A DNA stretch of 64,000 nt, taken from positions 124,001 through 188,000 of the forward strand of contig JAZJZX010000007.1 in assembly GCA_040389445.1 (NCBI GenBank), read 5' to 3'. The notes below the pieces were generated by a model. The model searched no databases, was not told where the DNA came from, and saw only the letters and a list, made by a program, of their open reading frames with translations. Of the stretch, positions 7,716 to 15,653 are shown one piece after another (position 1 is the first letter of the stretch; each line of letters opens with the position of its first letter). The translations under genes were made by a program, and so were the position numbers. This DNA is from UBA5189 sp040389445 (GTDB lineage: Bacteria; Chloroflexota; Limnocylindria; Limnocylindrales; CSP1-4).

Positions 7716-8686
7716 CGAGCCGGTCCGCCGACGGTCAGGACGACGTTCCCGGTCTTCTGCAACGTCTCGACGTACCGGTGCGCCTCGACCACCTGCTCCA
7801 TCGGGTATCGCCGGTCGATCACCGCCCGGAACTTCCCCGCCTCGATGAGCTCCTTCAGGAAGAGGACGTCCTCCCTGGTGCGTCGAGCCATGGGCATCCT
7901 CACCCGCTTGTCGCCGACCCACCGGGTCGCGAGCAGCATCGTGATCGTCTCCAGCAGGAACCGCCCCAGGTCGGTGGCGACATAGACCCCGCCTCGCCTC
8001 AGCGCGCGTCGTCCCCGGAGGAACGAGTACTTGCCGACGGCGTCGATGATGGCGTCGTAGGTCTGGCCGTTCTTCGTGAAGTCCTGCTGCGTGTAGTCGA
8101 TGACCTCGTCGGCGCCGAGCGATCGCACGATCTCGACGTTCCTCGTGTTGCAGACGGCCGTGACATGGGCGCCGATGTTCCTGGCCAGCTGCACGGCTGC
8201 CGTGCCGAGGGATCCGGAGGCGCCGTAGATGACGACCCGCTGCCCCGTCTGGACATCCGCCGTTCGCATCGTTGCCAGCGCCTGGATGGCTCCGTCGCAC
8301 ACCGCTGCGGCCTCCTCGAAGCTCATGCCGGCCGGCTTGTGCGCCAGCGCAGCGGTCTCGCGCAGGCAGATGAACTCGGCGTGGGCGCCGAAGCCCGGAG
8401 GGCTACCGAAGACGTGGTCACCGACGGCGAACCGGGTCACATGAGCACCGACGGCTTCGACCTCGCCGGCCAGCTCGACTCCCAGCGTCCTCCACTTCGG
8501 CCGGCGAAGACCGGCGAAGAAGCGCCAGAAGAACGGATTGGCTGCGCGAGCGTGGGCATCGGTCCGGGTGACCGTCGTGGCGCGGATCCGGACGAGGACC
8601 TCGTCGTCCTTCGGGACGGGCCGCTCGACCTCCTCGAGGCGCAGCACCTCCGGAGGCCCGTAGCGGTCCTGGACAACGGCTCTCAT
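7712..8686 (-). CDS. MDR-type NAD(P)H:quinone oxidoreductase paralog
   Basis: A 324-residue enzyme with the same two-domain layout as its downstream paralog. The first 30 residues are nearly identical (MRAVVQDRYGPPEVLRLEEV), with GVELAGEVEAVG, VGDHVFGSPPGFGAHAEF and the cofactor site VVIYGASGSLGTAAVQLA, followed by LGADEVIDYTQQDF. The genes differ mainly in the substrate-channel region around DAHARAANPFFWRFF. It is coupled by 4-bp overlaps to the Nudix regulator upstream and to the second oxidoreductase downstream, so all three proteins come from one mRNA. Confidence 0.9.
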   Translation of the reverse strand: MRAVVQDRYGPPEVLRLEEVERPVPKDDEVLVRIRATTVTRTDAHARAANPFFWRFFAGLRRPKWRTLGVELAGEVEAVGAHVTRFAVGDHVFGSPPGFGAHAEFICLRETAALAHKPAGMSFEEAAAVCDGAIQALATMRTADVQTGQRVVIYGASGSLGTAAVQLARNIGAHVTAVCNTRNVEIVRSLGADEVIDYTQQDFTKNGQTYDAIIDAVGKYSFLRGRRALRRGGVYVATDLGRFLLETITMLLATRWVGDKRVRMPMARRTREDVLFLKELIEAGKFRAVIDRRYPMEQVVEAHRYVETLQKTGNVVLTVGGPAR

Positions 8687-9447
8687 GGGTGCACCTTCTT
8701 CTCCGCTGTTCGCGCCACGCGATGGATGGGCCCGCCGTAGTTCCAGGCCCGCCCTGCCCGATACAGCTCCGCGGGCCGGCCACCGGCCGGGCCTGGGCGA
8801 GCCCGGCGCCCGGTCGGGATGACCCAATCATCCTCGGCGACGATGCTGCGCCGGAAGTTGGCGGCGTCGAGCTGCACGCCCCAGACCGCCTCATAGACGG
8901 CCCGCAGCTCGGCCAGGGTGAAGGTGGCCCCCACGAACGCGGTCGCGATGCCGGTCATCTCGAGCTCAACCCGGACGCGCTCAATGGCATCGCGCACGAT
9001 CCGCAGATGATCGAATGCCAGATCGATCGTCCCCTTGAGCACGGCCGACACCGGGACCAGGGCCGCCTCTGCCGCATCCGTGCCCCCCGCCACCGCTCCG
9101 ACGTCGCGGAGCACCGCGAGATAGGCGACCGTCACGACGTTCATTCGCGGGTCGCGCCCGGGATCGCCGTACGCACCGAACTGGGTCGGCAGGGTCGCGG
9201 CATCGACGCCGGTCTCCTCGACCAGCTCCCGTTTCGCCGCCTCGTCCAGTGTCTCGGTGGGGCGCTTGAAGCCACCCGGGATCGCCCACATCCCCTGAAA
9301 CGGCGCCTCGCCACGGCGGACGAGCACCACCTGGAGCGTGCCTTCGGCCATGGTCAGGATCACCACATCCACCGTCACGGCGAACGGCGGGAACAGCGAT
9401 GGGTCGTAGCCCACCGGCGCGTCCCCAGGCCTGGTATTGGTCTCCAT
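8683..9447 (-). CDS. Nudix domain protein with C-terminal winged helix (NrtR-like)
   Basis: A 254-residue protein with an N-terminal Nudix domain and a C-terminal winged helix. The Nudix box is intact: GGFKRPTETLDEAAKRELVE followed by ETGV, matching GX5EX7REUXEEXGU, so hydrolase activity is possible. The C-terminal part (FTLAELRAVYEAVWGVQLDA then NFRRSIV) matches the DNA-binding domain of NrtR regulators, which sense ADP-ribose and control NAD metabolism. Here it heads an operon with two NAD(P)H quinone-reductase-like enzymes, consistent with redox or NAD-linked control. The tail after residue 215 is basic and unstructured. A plain ADP-ribose hydrolase is the alternative. Confidence 0.88.
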   Translation of the reverse strand: METNTRPGDAPVGYDPSLFPPFAVTVDVVILTMAEGTLQVVLVRRGEAPFQGMWAIPGGFKRPTETLDEAAKRELVEETGVDAATLPTQFGAYGDPGRDPRMNVVTVAYLAVLRDVGAVAGGTDAAEAALVPVSAVLKGTIDLAFDHLRIVRDAIERVRVELEMTGIATAFVGATFTLAELRAVYEAVWGVQLDAANFRRSIVAEDDWVIPTGRRARPGPAGGRPAELYRAGRAWNYGGPIHRVARTAEKKVHP

Positions 9448-9454
9448 GACTCCT

Positions 9455-9483
9455 ACTCTACCAGCGGGTTAGCGTCTTGTCGA
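9455..9483 (-). promoter_or_regulatory. promoter of Nudix/oxidoreductase operon
   Basis: On the reverse strand: TCGACA (9483-9478), 17-bp spacer, TAGAGT (9460-9455), then 7 nt to the ATG at 9447. The 7-nt gap contains AGGAG, but it is too short to act together with a leader, so the transcript is probably leaderless. Confidence 0.6.
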
Positions 9484-9506
9484 CCAGAACGGTGCCGCCT
9501 GCGCGG

Positions 9507-10418
9507 TCAGTCGGCGTGGAGAAGCTCGATTACCGGGGTCATCGCCTCGAGCGCGGCCAAGGTCGGCGGCCAGACCAGGACCTCGACCTGCGTGAAGCCA
9601 CCGGCACGGAAGGTCCGCAGACCGTCGGCGACCTCCTCGGCCGAGCCCCGCAGGGGCGTCCCCAGCACCTTGGCGGCACCGCTCACGGACGTGGGCTCAA
9701 CCACGATGCCGGCCGACTTTCCGATCGTCGTGGGATCGCGGCCGACCGCGAGGCAGGCCTCCTCAAGCGCGGCGAGTCGCGGTCCGAACTCCTCGAGGTC
9801 GCTTCGCTCCTCCACATACCAGCTCCAGATATCGGCATGAAGAGCGGCCAGGCGGAGCATCTTGGGACCCTTGGCGCCGATCATGATCGGGATCCGACCG
9901 GGGCGCGGTCCAACCGGTCGGTGTTCCAGATCGCGCGCCGCGTGGAAGGTCCCCTCGAAGCTCGCGCGGCCGTGCCGCAGGAGCGGAACGATGATCTCGA
10001 CCGCCTCCTCGAAGCGGCCGTAGACATGGTCCTCCGGGAGCCCGAAGGCGTGCGCCTGGCGACCGGAATGCCCGGAGCCGAGGCCGAACACGAAGCGCCC
10101 CCCGCAGATCTCATCGAGCGTCTCGACGGCCTTCGCGGTGAGCCCGGGGTTCCGGTGGAGCGCGGAGAGGATCCAGGTGCCGACCTTCACCCGCGAAGTG
10201 GTTGCCGCTACTGCGCCGGTCATCGCGACGCACTCCCACCAGCCGTGCGTTTGACCGTCGGACGGCCGCCACAACAGCTCATCCGCCGTCCAGACCGTGT
10301 CGAACCCGATCTCCTCCGCTCGGCGGGCGAGCTCGCGGATCTCGGCCCAGCGAGCCGTCGAACCGTCGACGAAGGACTCCCCCATCGGGAGCACGAGACC
10401 GATCTCGAGCGTGCGCAT
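9507..10418 (-). CDS. LLM-class flavin-dependent oxidoreductase
   Basis: A 303-residue luciferase-like (LLM) TIM-barrel oxidoreductase using FMN or F420. Features: MRTLEIGLVLPMGES start, AEEIGFDTVWTADELLW, the SRVKVGTWILSALHRNPGLTA strand, RFVFGLGSGHSGRQAHAFG (cofactor phosphate loop), and IPIMIGAKGPKMLRLAALHA. The start at 10418 has a good ribosome site (GGAGGG). This is one of three LLM enzymes in the window. The substrate is unknown. Confidence 0.9.
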   Translation of the reverse strand: MRTLEIGLVLPMGESFVDGSTARWAEIRELARRAEEIGFDTVWTADELLWRPSDGQTHGWWECVAMTGAVAATTSRVKVGTWILSALHRNPGLTAKAVETLDEICGGRFVFGLGSGHSGRQAHAFGLPEDHVYGRFEEAVEIIVPLLRHGRASFEGTFHAARDLEHRPVGPRPGRIPIMIGAKGPKMLRLAALHADIWSWYVEERSDLEEFGPRLAALEEACLAVGRDPTTIGKSAGIVVEPTSVSGAAKVLGTPLRGSAEEVADGLRTFRAGGFTQVEVLVWPPTLAALEAMTPVIELLHAD

Positions 10419-10498
10419 GGACCCTCCGACGAGCGACTGGGTGAACGCGAGTCTAGACGCGTCGGGACCCGGCGAACGCCGGGACTGGGACATTTGAT

Positions 10499-10540
10499 GC
10501 CCGAACACGCGTGCGGCACGCCCGAACACGCATGCGGGGG
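10499..10540. repeat. 21-bp tandem duplication in divergent intergenic region
   Basis: GCCCGAACACGCGTGCGG-type unit starting at 10499 and again at 10520 with one or two changes, between divergent genes at 10418 and 10588. Confidence 0.7.
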
Positions 10541-10587
10541 GACAATGAGCAAGAGTGCAGCCCACCCCTGAGGACAGGAGACAGCCG

Positions 10588-10944
10588 ATGGCCGATCGAC
10601 CAGTCGAGGTCGTCTACTTCTACCGGACGAAGTGGGGGCACCACGACGAATTCCTGGAGCTCTTCACCCGCAACCATCTACCCATCCTCCACGAGCAGGT
10701 GAAGAGCGGTCGGATGCTCGACGTTCGGGTCCAGGTGCCGCGCTTCCACGGCGACGGTCGGGCCGACTGGGACGTCATGGTCACGATCGTCTACCGCGAC
10801 TGGGCGGCCATGGAAGAGCACTCCGAGGCGGACATCATCGAGCGACTCTTCCCCGACCAGGCCCGCTACCGCGAGGAGGAACGGCGGCGCTTCACCGTCC
10901 TGGAGGCGCACTGGGACGTGCCGCTCGAGTCGTTCTCGGGCTGA
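10588..10944 (+). CDS. small protein, probable dimeric alpha/beta-barrel fold
   Basis: A 118-residue soluble protein. The sequence begins MADRPVEVVYFYRTKWGHHD and continues with FLELFTRNHLPILHEQVKSG, DWDVMVTIVYRDWAAMEEH and FTVLEAHWDVPLESF. Alternating strand/helix character with paired strands near each end suggests a ferredoxin-like dimeric alpha/beta barrel (EthD/Dabb/NIPSNAP type), as seen in small monooxygenases and stress proteins. ATG 10588 is chosen because AGGACAGGAG precedes it at good spacing. I do not recognise a specific family. Confidence 0.72.
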   Translation: MADRPVEVVYFYRTKWGHHDEFLELFTRNHLPILHEQVKSGRMLDVRVQVPRFHGDGRADWDVMVTIVYRDWAAMEEHSEADIIERLFPDQARYREEERRRFTVLEAHWDVPLESFSG

Positions 10945-10954
10945 GCGCACGCCA

Positions 10955-11614
10955 CTACGTCCAGCCGGCGATCCCCACCAGCGGGACGAAGGTGCAGGGG
11001 CCGTGGTTCGACTGGGTGCGTCGATCGCCGTGGCGCTCGACGAGCACGAGTTCCTGCTCCCGCCGTGCGCCGACCGGGATCACCAGGCGCCCGCCGTCGG
11101 CGAGCTGGTCGGTGAGCGCGTCGGGGATGGCCGGGGCCGCGGCGGCCACGACAATCCGCGGCCACGGCGCTCCGGACGGATCACCCCGGCTGCCGTCGCC
11201 GACCCGGACCTCCACGCGGCCGCCGTACCCAAGCTCCGCCAGGCGCGTCCGGGCGCCCGCCGCGAGCTCCGCAATCCGCTCGATCCCGGTGACGGCGCAG
11301 CCCATCGCGGCCAGGAGGGCGGCCTGGTAGCCGGTGCCCGTCCCGATGTCCAGGACACGATCGCCCGGGTCGGGCGCCAGGAGCTGGAGCATGAGGCCCA
11401 CCATGAGCGGCTGGCTGATGGTCTGGCCGGCGCCGGCGGGAAGCGCGCGGTCGTCGTACGCCCGCCACTGTTCGCCCGGCAGGACGAAACGCTCGCGCGG
11501 CACGACGGCCATCGCGGCCAGGACGCGCGGATCCTGGACGCCGCGGGAGCGGAGCTGCTGGTCCAGCATCCGGGCGCGGGCGACCGCATACGGGTCCCCT
11601 GGCTGAGGGTTCAT
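10955..11614 (-). CDS. pcm: protein-L-isoaspartate O-methyltransferase
   Basis: A 219-residue PIMT that uses SAM to methylate isoaspartyl residues and start protein repair. The family N-terminal helix ARARMLDQQLRSRGVQDPRV is followed by VPRERFVLPGEQWRAYDDRA and the PIMT signature LPAGAGQTISQPLMVGLML. SAM motif I is VLDIGTGTGYQAALLAAMG, and the C-terminal segment LVIPVGARREQELVLVER is conserved. The start is placed at ATG 11614, where TATCCT lies 6 nt upstream (leaderless). It converges closely with the gene at 10588-10944. Confidence 0.95.
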   Translation of the reverse strand: MNPQPGDPYAVARARMLDQQLRSRGVQDPRVLAAMAVVPRERFVLPGEQWRAYDDRALPAGAGQTISQPLMVGLMLQLLAPDPGDRVLDIGTGTGYQAALLAAMGCAVTGIERIAELAAGARTRLAELGYGGRVEVRVGDGSRGDPSGAPWPRIVVAAAAPAIPDALTDQLADGGRLVIPVGARREQELVLVERHGDRRTQSNHGPCTFVPLVGIAGWT

Positions 11615-11620
11615 GCCACG

Positions 11621-11626
11621 AGGATA
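11621..11626 (-). promoter_or_regulatory. -10 box of pcm
   Basis: TATCCT on the reverse strand, 6 nt before the ATG at 11614, no ribosome site; leaderless type. Confidence 0.45.
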
Positions 11627-11655
11627 TTCGTCCCGTACGAAGGACAACGGGGACC

Positions 11656-13137
11656 TCAGGCGATTGCCGCCAGCTCCCGGCCCACGACGAGCACTTCATC
11701 GACCAGGGCGTCGGCGTCGGCGAGCGTCGTGCGCGGGTTGATGAAGCAGGGGCGGATCGCGAAACGGCCGTCCACCCGGGTGCTCGACGTCACCGTTCGT
11801 CCACGGGCACGGATGCCGCGGAGCACGTCCTCGTTCAGGGCATCGAGGCGAGCCTCATCGGTCCAGCCGGCCGGCCGGAACCGGAAGCAGCAGATGGAGA
11901 GCACCGGCTCCGCGAGCAACTCCAGTTCGTCCGATGCGCGCGCGCGTTCCGCCACGCGTCGGGCGCAGTCATCGTGCCGGACGACCCGCTCGCGCATCCC
12001 CTCGGCGCCGATCTCGCGAAGGATTGCCCAGACCGCGAGGCCCCGGGCCGGCGCGGAGAAATCCACGCCCCAGTCGGGCGTCCCGAATCCCAGCTCATCG
12101 AACGGTGACCCCGGGTCGGCATCCCCGGTCTCGACATTGCGCTCCCGGTCGTAGTCGCCGGTCTCGACCGTGAACGCACGGCCCAGGATCCCTTCGTCAC
12201 GAACGATGGCGGCTCCCGTTCCGACCGGAGCGGCCATCCACTTGTGCGGGTCGATCGCGAACGAATCGTAGGTCGCCATATCGCCGTAGCGCTCGCGCAC
12301 CCGATCGTCCAGCAGCCCGAAGCCGCCGTACGCGCCGTCGACGTGCAGCCAGATGCCCCGCTCGTGCGCGATCCGCGCGAGTTCCGGGAGCGGATCGATT
12401 CGACCGGTATTGACATCGCCGGCGCACCCAACCACGGCGACCTGCGTGCGCCCGGCCGCGAGGTCCTCGTCCAGGGCGGACTGCAGGAGGTCGAGATCGA
12501 TGGTGCCGGAGCGGTCGAGCGGGATGGTCCGCAGGTTTCGGCGCCCCATCCCCAGGACACCCAGCGCCCGCCCGACCACGTGGTGCGTCTCCGTGCTCGC
12601 GTAGACCCTCGGCTCAAGCATGCCCTCGATGCCGTCCAGGGACGGGCGCAGACCCAGGCGCTCGCCCGCGTGCTGGCGAGCCGCGCCGATGCCGATCAGG
12701 TTTGCCGTGGAGCCGCCGGAGGTGAACGTCCCGACCGACGATGCCGGAAATCCGAGAAGGTCGATCAACCAGCGCATCGCCAGGCCGTCCACGAAGTTGC
12801 CTGCGGTCGCCCACCAGCGCTGGGGCACGGCAACGGCCTGGGCAAGGTCGGCGGCCGCTCCCACGTCCGTCGGCCCCGTGGTCACCCAGCCGGAGAACCC
12901 CGGATGCCCCACCCGCAGGCCGTTCGCCACCACGAGGTCGGCGAGCTCCGCCAGCGTCGCGTCGCGTCCGATGCCGGCGCTGGGCAGCGGCCGATCCAGG
13001 GTCGGGCGCCAGCGCGAGCGCTCCCGGGCGGGATCAGGGCCCTCAAAGCGAAGGAACTGCTCAAGGGAGGGAAGGATGGTGCGGATGGCATGGCCCAGGG
13101 AGTCGGTGGCGGCGGCGTCCTGTCGGCGGTCCATCAT
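11656..13137 (-). CDS. PLP-dependent group II amino-acid decarboxylase
   Basis: A 493-residue fold-type I PLP enzyme of the aromatic-amino-acid/glutamate decarboxylase family. Visible elements: HPGFSGWVTTGPTDVGAAAD, the substrate-pocket region GTFTSGGSTANLIGIGAAR, STETHHVVGRALGVLGMG, the cofactor Asp in WLHVDGAYGGFGLL, and the Schiff-base lysine in IDPHKWMAAPVGTG. The second ATG of the ATGATG pair (13134) is 8 nt from a TACACT box and may be the true start. It probably makes a biogenic amine or acts in amino-acid catabolism; substrate unknown. It is not obviously linked to pcm, which follows 41 bp downstream in the same direction. Confidence 0.9.
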   Translation of the reverse strand: MMDRRQDAAATDSLGHAIRTILPSLEQFLRFEGPDPARERSRWRPTLDRPLPSAGIGRDATLAELADLVVANGLRVGHPGFSGWVTTGPTDVGAAADLAQAVAVPQRWWATAGNFVDGLAMRWLIDLLGFPASSVGTFTSGGSTANLIGIGAARQHAGERLGLRPSLDGIEGMLEPRVYASTETHHVVGRALGVLGMGRRNLRTIPLDRSGTIDLDLLQSALDEDLAAGRTQVAVVGCAGDVNTGRIDPLPELARIAHERGIWLHVDGAYGGFGLLDDRVRERYGDMATYDSFAIDPHKWMAAPVGTGAAIVRDEGILGRAFTVETGDYDRERNVETGDADPGSPFDELGFGTPDWGVDFSAPARGLAVWAILREIGAEGMRERVVRHDDCARRVAERARASDELELLAEPVLSICCFRFRPAGWTDEARLDALNEDVLRGIRARGRTVTSSTRVDGRFAIRPCFINPRTTLADADALVDEVLVVGRELAAIA

Positions 13138-13266
13138 GGCGCAGTGTACGAGTCGCACGGCGTCGGCGGGGCGGGGCGCAGGTGCGCCTCTCGACCGGTT
13201 TTTCGACTTCCGGCGGTCGATCATGGTAGCTGCATGACAAGCGCCCGCGTCGGGTGAGGCGGCCGG

Positions 13267-13854
13267 TCAGGTGCGTCGTCTCGCGACGAAGTCGAACAGG
13301 TGCCAGTGCTTGGGCCCCGACGCCGCCATGCCGTCCGCATCGGTCTCGTCGAGCGACAGGATCTCGAGATTCCCCAGGAGACCCTCCACCTCCGTGCGGT
13401 CGTGGAAGTTCATCTCGGGATCCGTCGCCCAGGTGTCGTTCGGGCCGAACAGGTTGGCCGCGAGGATCCCGTTCGGCCGGAGCGAGGCGAGGATCCGGGA
13501 CCAGGTGGCGGGGAAGGCACCGGGTGTGACGAACGGGAGGCTGAACCCGGCGTAGACCAGGTCGATGTCCTCGACCTCGGCCAGTTCGATGGAGGCGGTC
13601 TGGACCCGTAGCCGCGGCCGGTGCTCTGGAGCGACCCGGCCGCCGATGATCTCGGCGGATGCCGGCGTGACGTCGATCGCGGTCACCCGCCAGCCCGATC
13701 CAAGCAACGCGAGGGTCTCGGTGCCGTCGCCCGCGCCGAGGTCGACGGCTGCGCCGGGCGCCCGATCACCCCATGCCTCCAGCGCCCGGAGGAGGAGTGG
13801 CCGCGGGCTCCGTCCGCTGACGGCCGCGTAGTACTCGGCCCAATCGACGTCCAT
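13267..13854 (-). CDS. class I SAM-dependent methyltransferase (TehB-like)
   Basis: A 195-residue methyltransferase. Motif I is PGAAVDLGAGDGTETLALL, followed by WRVTAIDVTPAS, IELAEVEDIDLVYAGFSLPF (motif IV region) and PNGILAANLFGPNDTWA. The domain resembles tellurite-resistance TehB and related small-molecule methyltransferases. The start at 13854 has TACGAT 6 nt upstream. It is transcribed in the same direction as the decarboxylase downstream, 129 bp away. Confidence 0.88.
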   Translation of the reverse strand: MDVDWAEYYAAVSGRSPRPLLLRALEAWGDRAPGAAVDLGAGDGTETLALLGSGWRVTAIDVTPASAEIIGGRVAPEHRPRLRVQTASIELAEVEDIDLVYAGFSLPFVTPGAFPATWSRILASLRPNGILAANLFGPNDTWATDPEMNFHDRTEVEGLLGNLEILSLDETDADGMAASGPKHWHLFDFVARRRT

Positions 13855-13860
13855 CCTGGG

Positions 13861-13866
13861 ATCGTA
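13861..13866 (-). promoter_or_regulatory. -10 box of methyltransferase gene
   Basis: TACGAT on the reverse strand, 6 nt from the ATG at 13854; leaderless type. Confidence 0.45.
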
Positions 13867-13899
13867 CGCGCTGGACGGGACCCGGGCCGGACTGGTGGG

Positions 13900-14751
13900 T
13901 CAGACCGTCACGTCGCGAGGACGCCGTCGGCGGCGCAGCAACCCGGTTCTGGGCCCGAGGAGGAGCGCCCCGAGGAAGGCGGCCGTCTCCACGAGCACGA
14001 TGAGCGCCGCGCTCGCCGTGTTCGTCCAGTAGCTGATGTACAAGCCGATCGCGGGCGCCACGATTCCGATCGCAGACGCGACGAGGAGCAGCCGGGAGAA
14101 CCGGTCCGTCACGAGCTGCGCCGTTGCCGCCGGCGTCACGAGCATCGCGACGACGAGGATGATCCCGACGGCCTGGAGGCTGATCACGATGGTCATCGCG
14201 ATGAGGCCGAGGAACAGGTACTCGAGCGCGGCCACCGGCAGGCCCGAGGCACCGGCGCCGAGCGGATCGAACGTCGAGTACAGGAGCTCCTTCCAGAGGA
14301 GGCCGACGATCGCCAGGACCGCGAACCCGAGGATCGCAAGGGCCAGCAGGTCCGTGGCGCTGATCCCGAGGATCTCGCCGAACAGGAACCCGAACAGGTC
14401 GCCGACGTAGTTGGGGATCGTGCTGAACAGGAAGACGCCGAACGCGAACATGCCGGCGAAGAGCACGCCGATCGTGGTATCCCCGCGGAGGCGGCCGCGC
14501 CTCGTGATCCAGCCGATGGCGAGGGCTGTGCCGACTGCTGCGATCGTGGCCCCGAGGTAGAAGGGCGCGCCCAGGATGTAGGCCGCCACCACGCCCGGGA
14601 ACGCGGCGTGGCTCAGGGCGTCGCCCATGAATGCGAGACCGCGCAGGACCATGTACGTGCCGACGACCGCGCAGACCAGGCCGACGATGGCCGAGGCGGC
14701 CAGCGCCCGCAGGAAGAACTCGTAGGCGAGGGGCTCCGTCAGCAACGTCAC
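13900..14751 (-). CDS. Zn/Mn-type metal ABC transporter permease
   Basis: A 283-residue polytopic permease of the ZnuB/MntB (ABC-3) family with eight or so membrane helices. Typical segments are YEFFLRALAASAIVGLVCAV, LRGLAFMGDALSHAAFPGVV (family signature with the Ser-His-Ala loop), GDTTIGVLFAGMFAFGVFLF and QAVGIILVVAMLVTPAATAQ. The start codon overlaps the ATPase gene by 4 bp. It forms the membrane channel of the importer encoded by 13900-16550. Confidence 0.95.
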   Translation of the reverse strand: MTLLTEPLAYEFFLRALAASAIVGLVCAVVGTYMVLRGLAFMGDALSHAAFPGVVAAYILGAPFYLGATIAAVGTALAIGWITRRGRLRGDTTIGVLFAGMFAFGVFLFSTIPNYVGDLFGFLFGEILGISATDLLALAILGFAVLAIVGLLWKELLYSTFDPLGAGASGLPVAALEYLFLGLIAMTIVISLQAVGIILVVAMLVTPAATAQLVTDRFSRLLLVASAIGIVAPAIGLYISYWTNTASAALIVLVETAAFLGALLLGPRTGLLRRRRRPRDVTV

Positions 14752-15599
14752 GGCCGGCGACCCTGCGACGTGTCGGCGTCATCGTGGTGATGGATTTCCC
14801 CGCCAGCCGCCTCGTCGTGATGGTGGGCATCGTCGATGAGGACCGCCCGGTCGCCGACGAACAACAGGTGGCCGCCGTACGTCCTGAGCAGGACGTCCGT
14901 GTCGAGAACCAGGCTGGCGTCGCCCTGCGCCACGATCGTTCGATTGACCGCCACGATCGAACGGAAATGCTCGGCGGCCGAGGCGAGATCGTGGGTGCTG
15001 GCGATGACGGTCTTGCCGGCCCGGGCCTCGATGTCGAGGACCCGCATGAGGTCTTCCTGCGTGGCGGCGTCAACGCCCGTGACCGGCTCGTCCAGGAGGT
15101 AGAGCTGGGGTTCCGACGCAAGCGCTCGGGCCAGGAAGACCCGCCGCCGCTGGCCACCGGACAGGGCCCCGATCTGGCGGCGCGCGAACTCGCCCATGCC
15201 CACCTGGTCGAGCGCCGCGGCGACGGCGGCATGGTCCCGTGGCCCGGGTCGTCGGACGGGTCCGAGCCGTGGATAGCGGCCCATCATCACGACGTCGGCG
15301 GCACAGACGGGGAAGCTCCAGTCCACTGATTCTGCCTGCGGGACGTAGGCGACGGACCGGGCGTGGACACCCGGCGCCGCACCGAGCACCGTCACGGAAC
15401 CGGACCACGGCTTGAGCAGTCCGGCGATCAGCTTCAGGAGGGTGCTCTTGCCGCCCCCGTTCGGGCCGACGACTGCCGTCAGGGCGCCCGATTCGAGGGT
15501 CAGGTTCACGTGCTCGAGGACCGGCCGATCGTCGTAGCCGACCGCTACCTCGCCCAGGAGGATGCTCGTGGTCGACGCCACGGCCGAACCCGCGGTCAT
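14748..15599 (-). CDS. Zn/Mn-type metal ABC transporter ATP-binding protein
   Basis: A 283-residue ABC ATPase. Walker A GPNGGGKST, signature LSGGQRRRVFLARALA, Walker B LYLLDEPVTGVD and the switch His in STHDLASAAEHF are all intact. The C-terminus carries two HHH clusters separated by a short acidic linker (from about residue 258), an uncommon His-rich tail that may bind the metal or sense it on the cytoplasmic side. Its ATG lies in the first copy of a 20-bp triplicated unit. Confidence 0.95.
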   Translation of the reverse strand: MTAGSAVASTTSILLGEVAVGYDDRPVLEHVNLTLESGALTAVVGPNGGGKSTLLKLIAGLLKPWSGSVTVLGAAPGVHARSVAYVPQAESVDWSFPVCAADVVMMGRYPRLGPVRRPGPRDHAAVAAALDQVGMGEFARRQIGALSGGQRRRVFLARALASEPQLYLLDEPVTGVDAATQEDLMRVLDIEARAGKTVIASTHDLASAAEHFRSIVAVNRTIVAQGDASLVLDTDVLLRTYGGHLLFVGDRAVLIDDAHHHDEAAGGEIHHHDDADTSQGRRP

Positions 15600-15653
15600 C
15601 GAAGCGCCGCCACGGTCATCGAAGCGCCGCTCCGGTCATCGAAGCGCTCCCAC
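15594..15653. repeat. three tandem 20-bp units at znuA-like/ATPase junction
   Basis: A unit beginning GGTCATCGAAGCG occurs at 15594, 15614 and 15634. Each copy contains ATGACC on the reverse strand. The binding-protein stop uses the TGA of the third copy and the ATPase start uses the ATG of the first, so an original ATGA overlap was stretched apart by about 40 bp. Confidence 0.9.
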
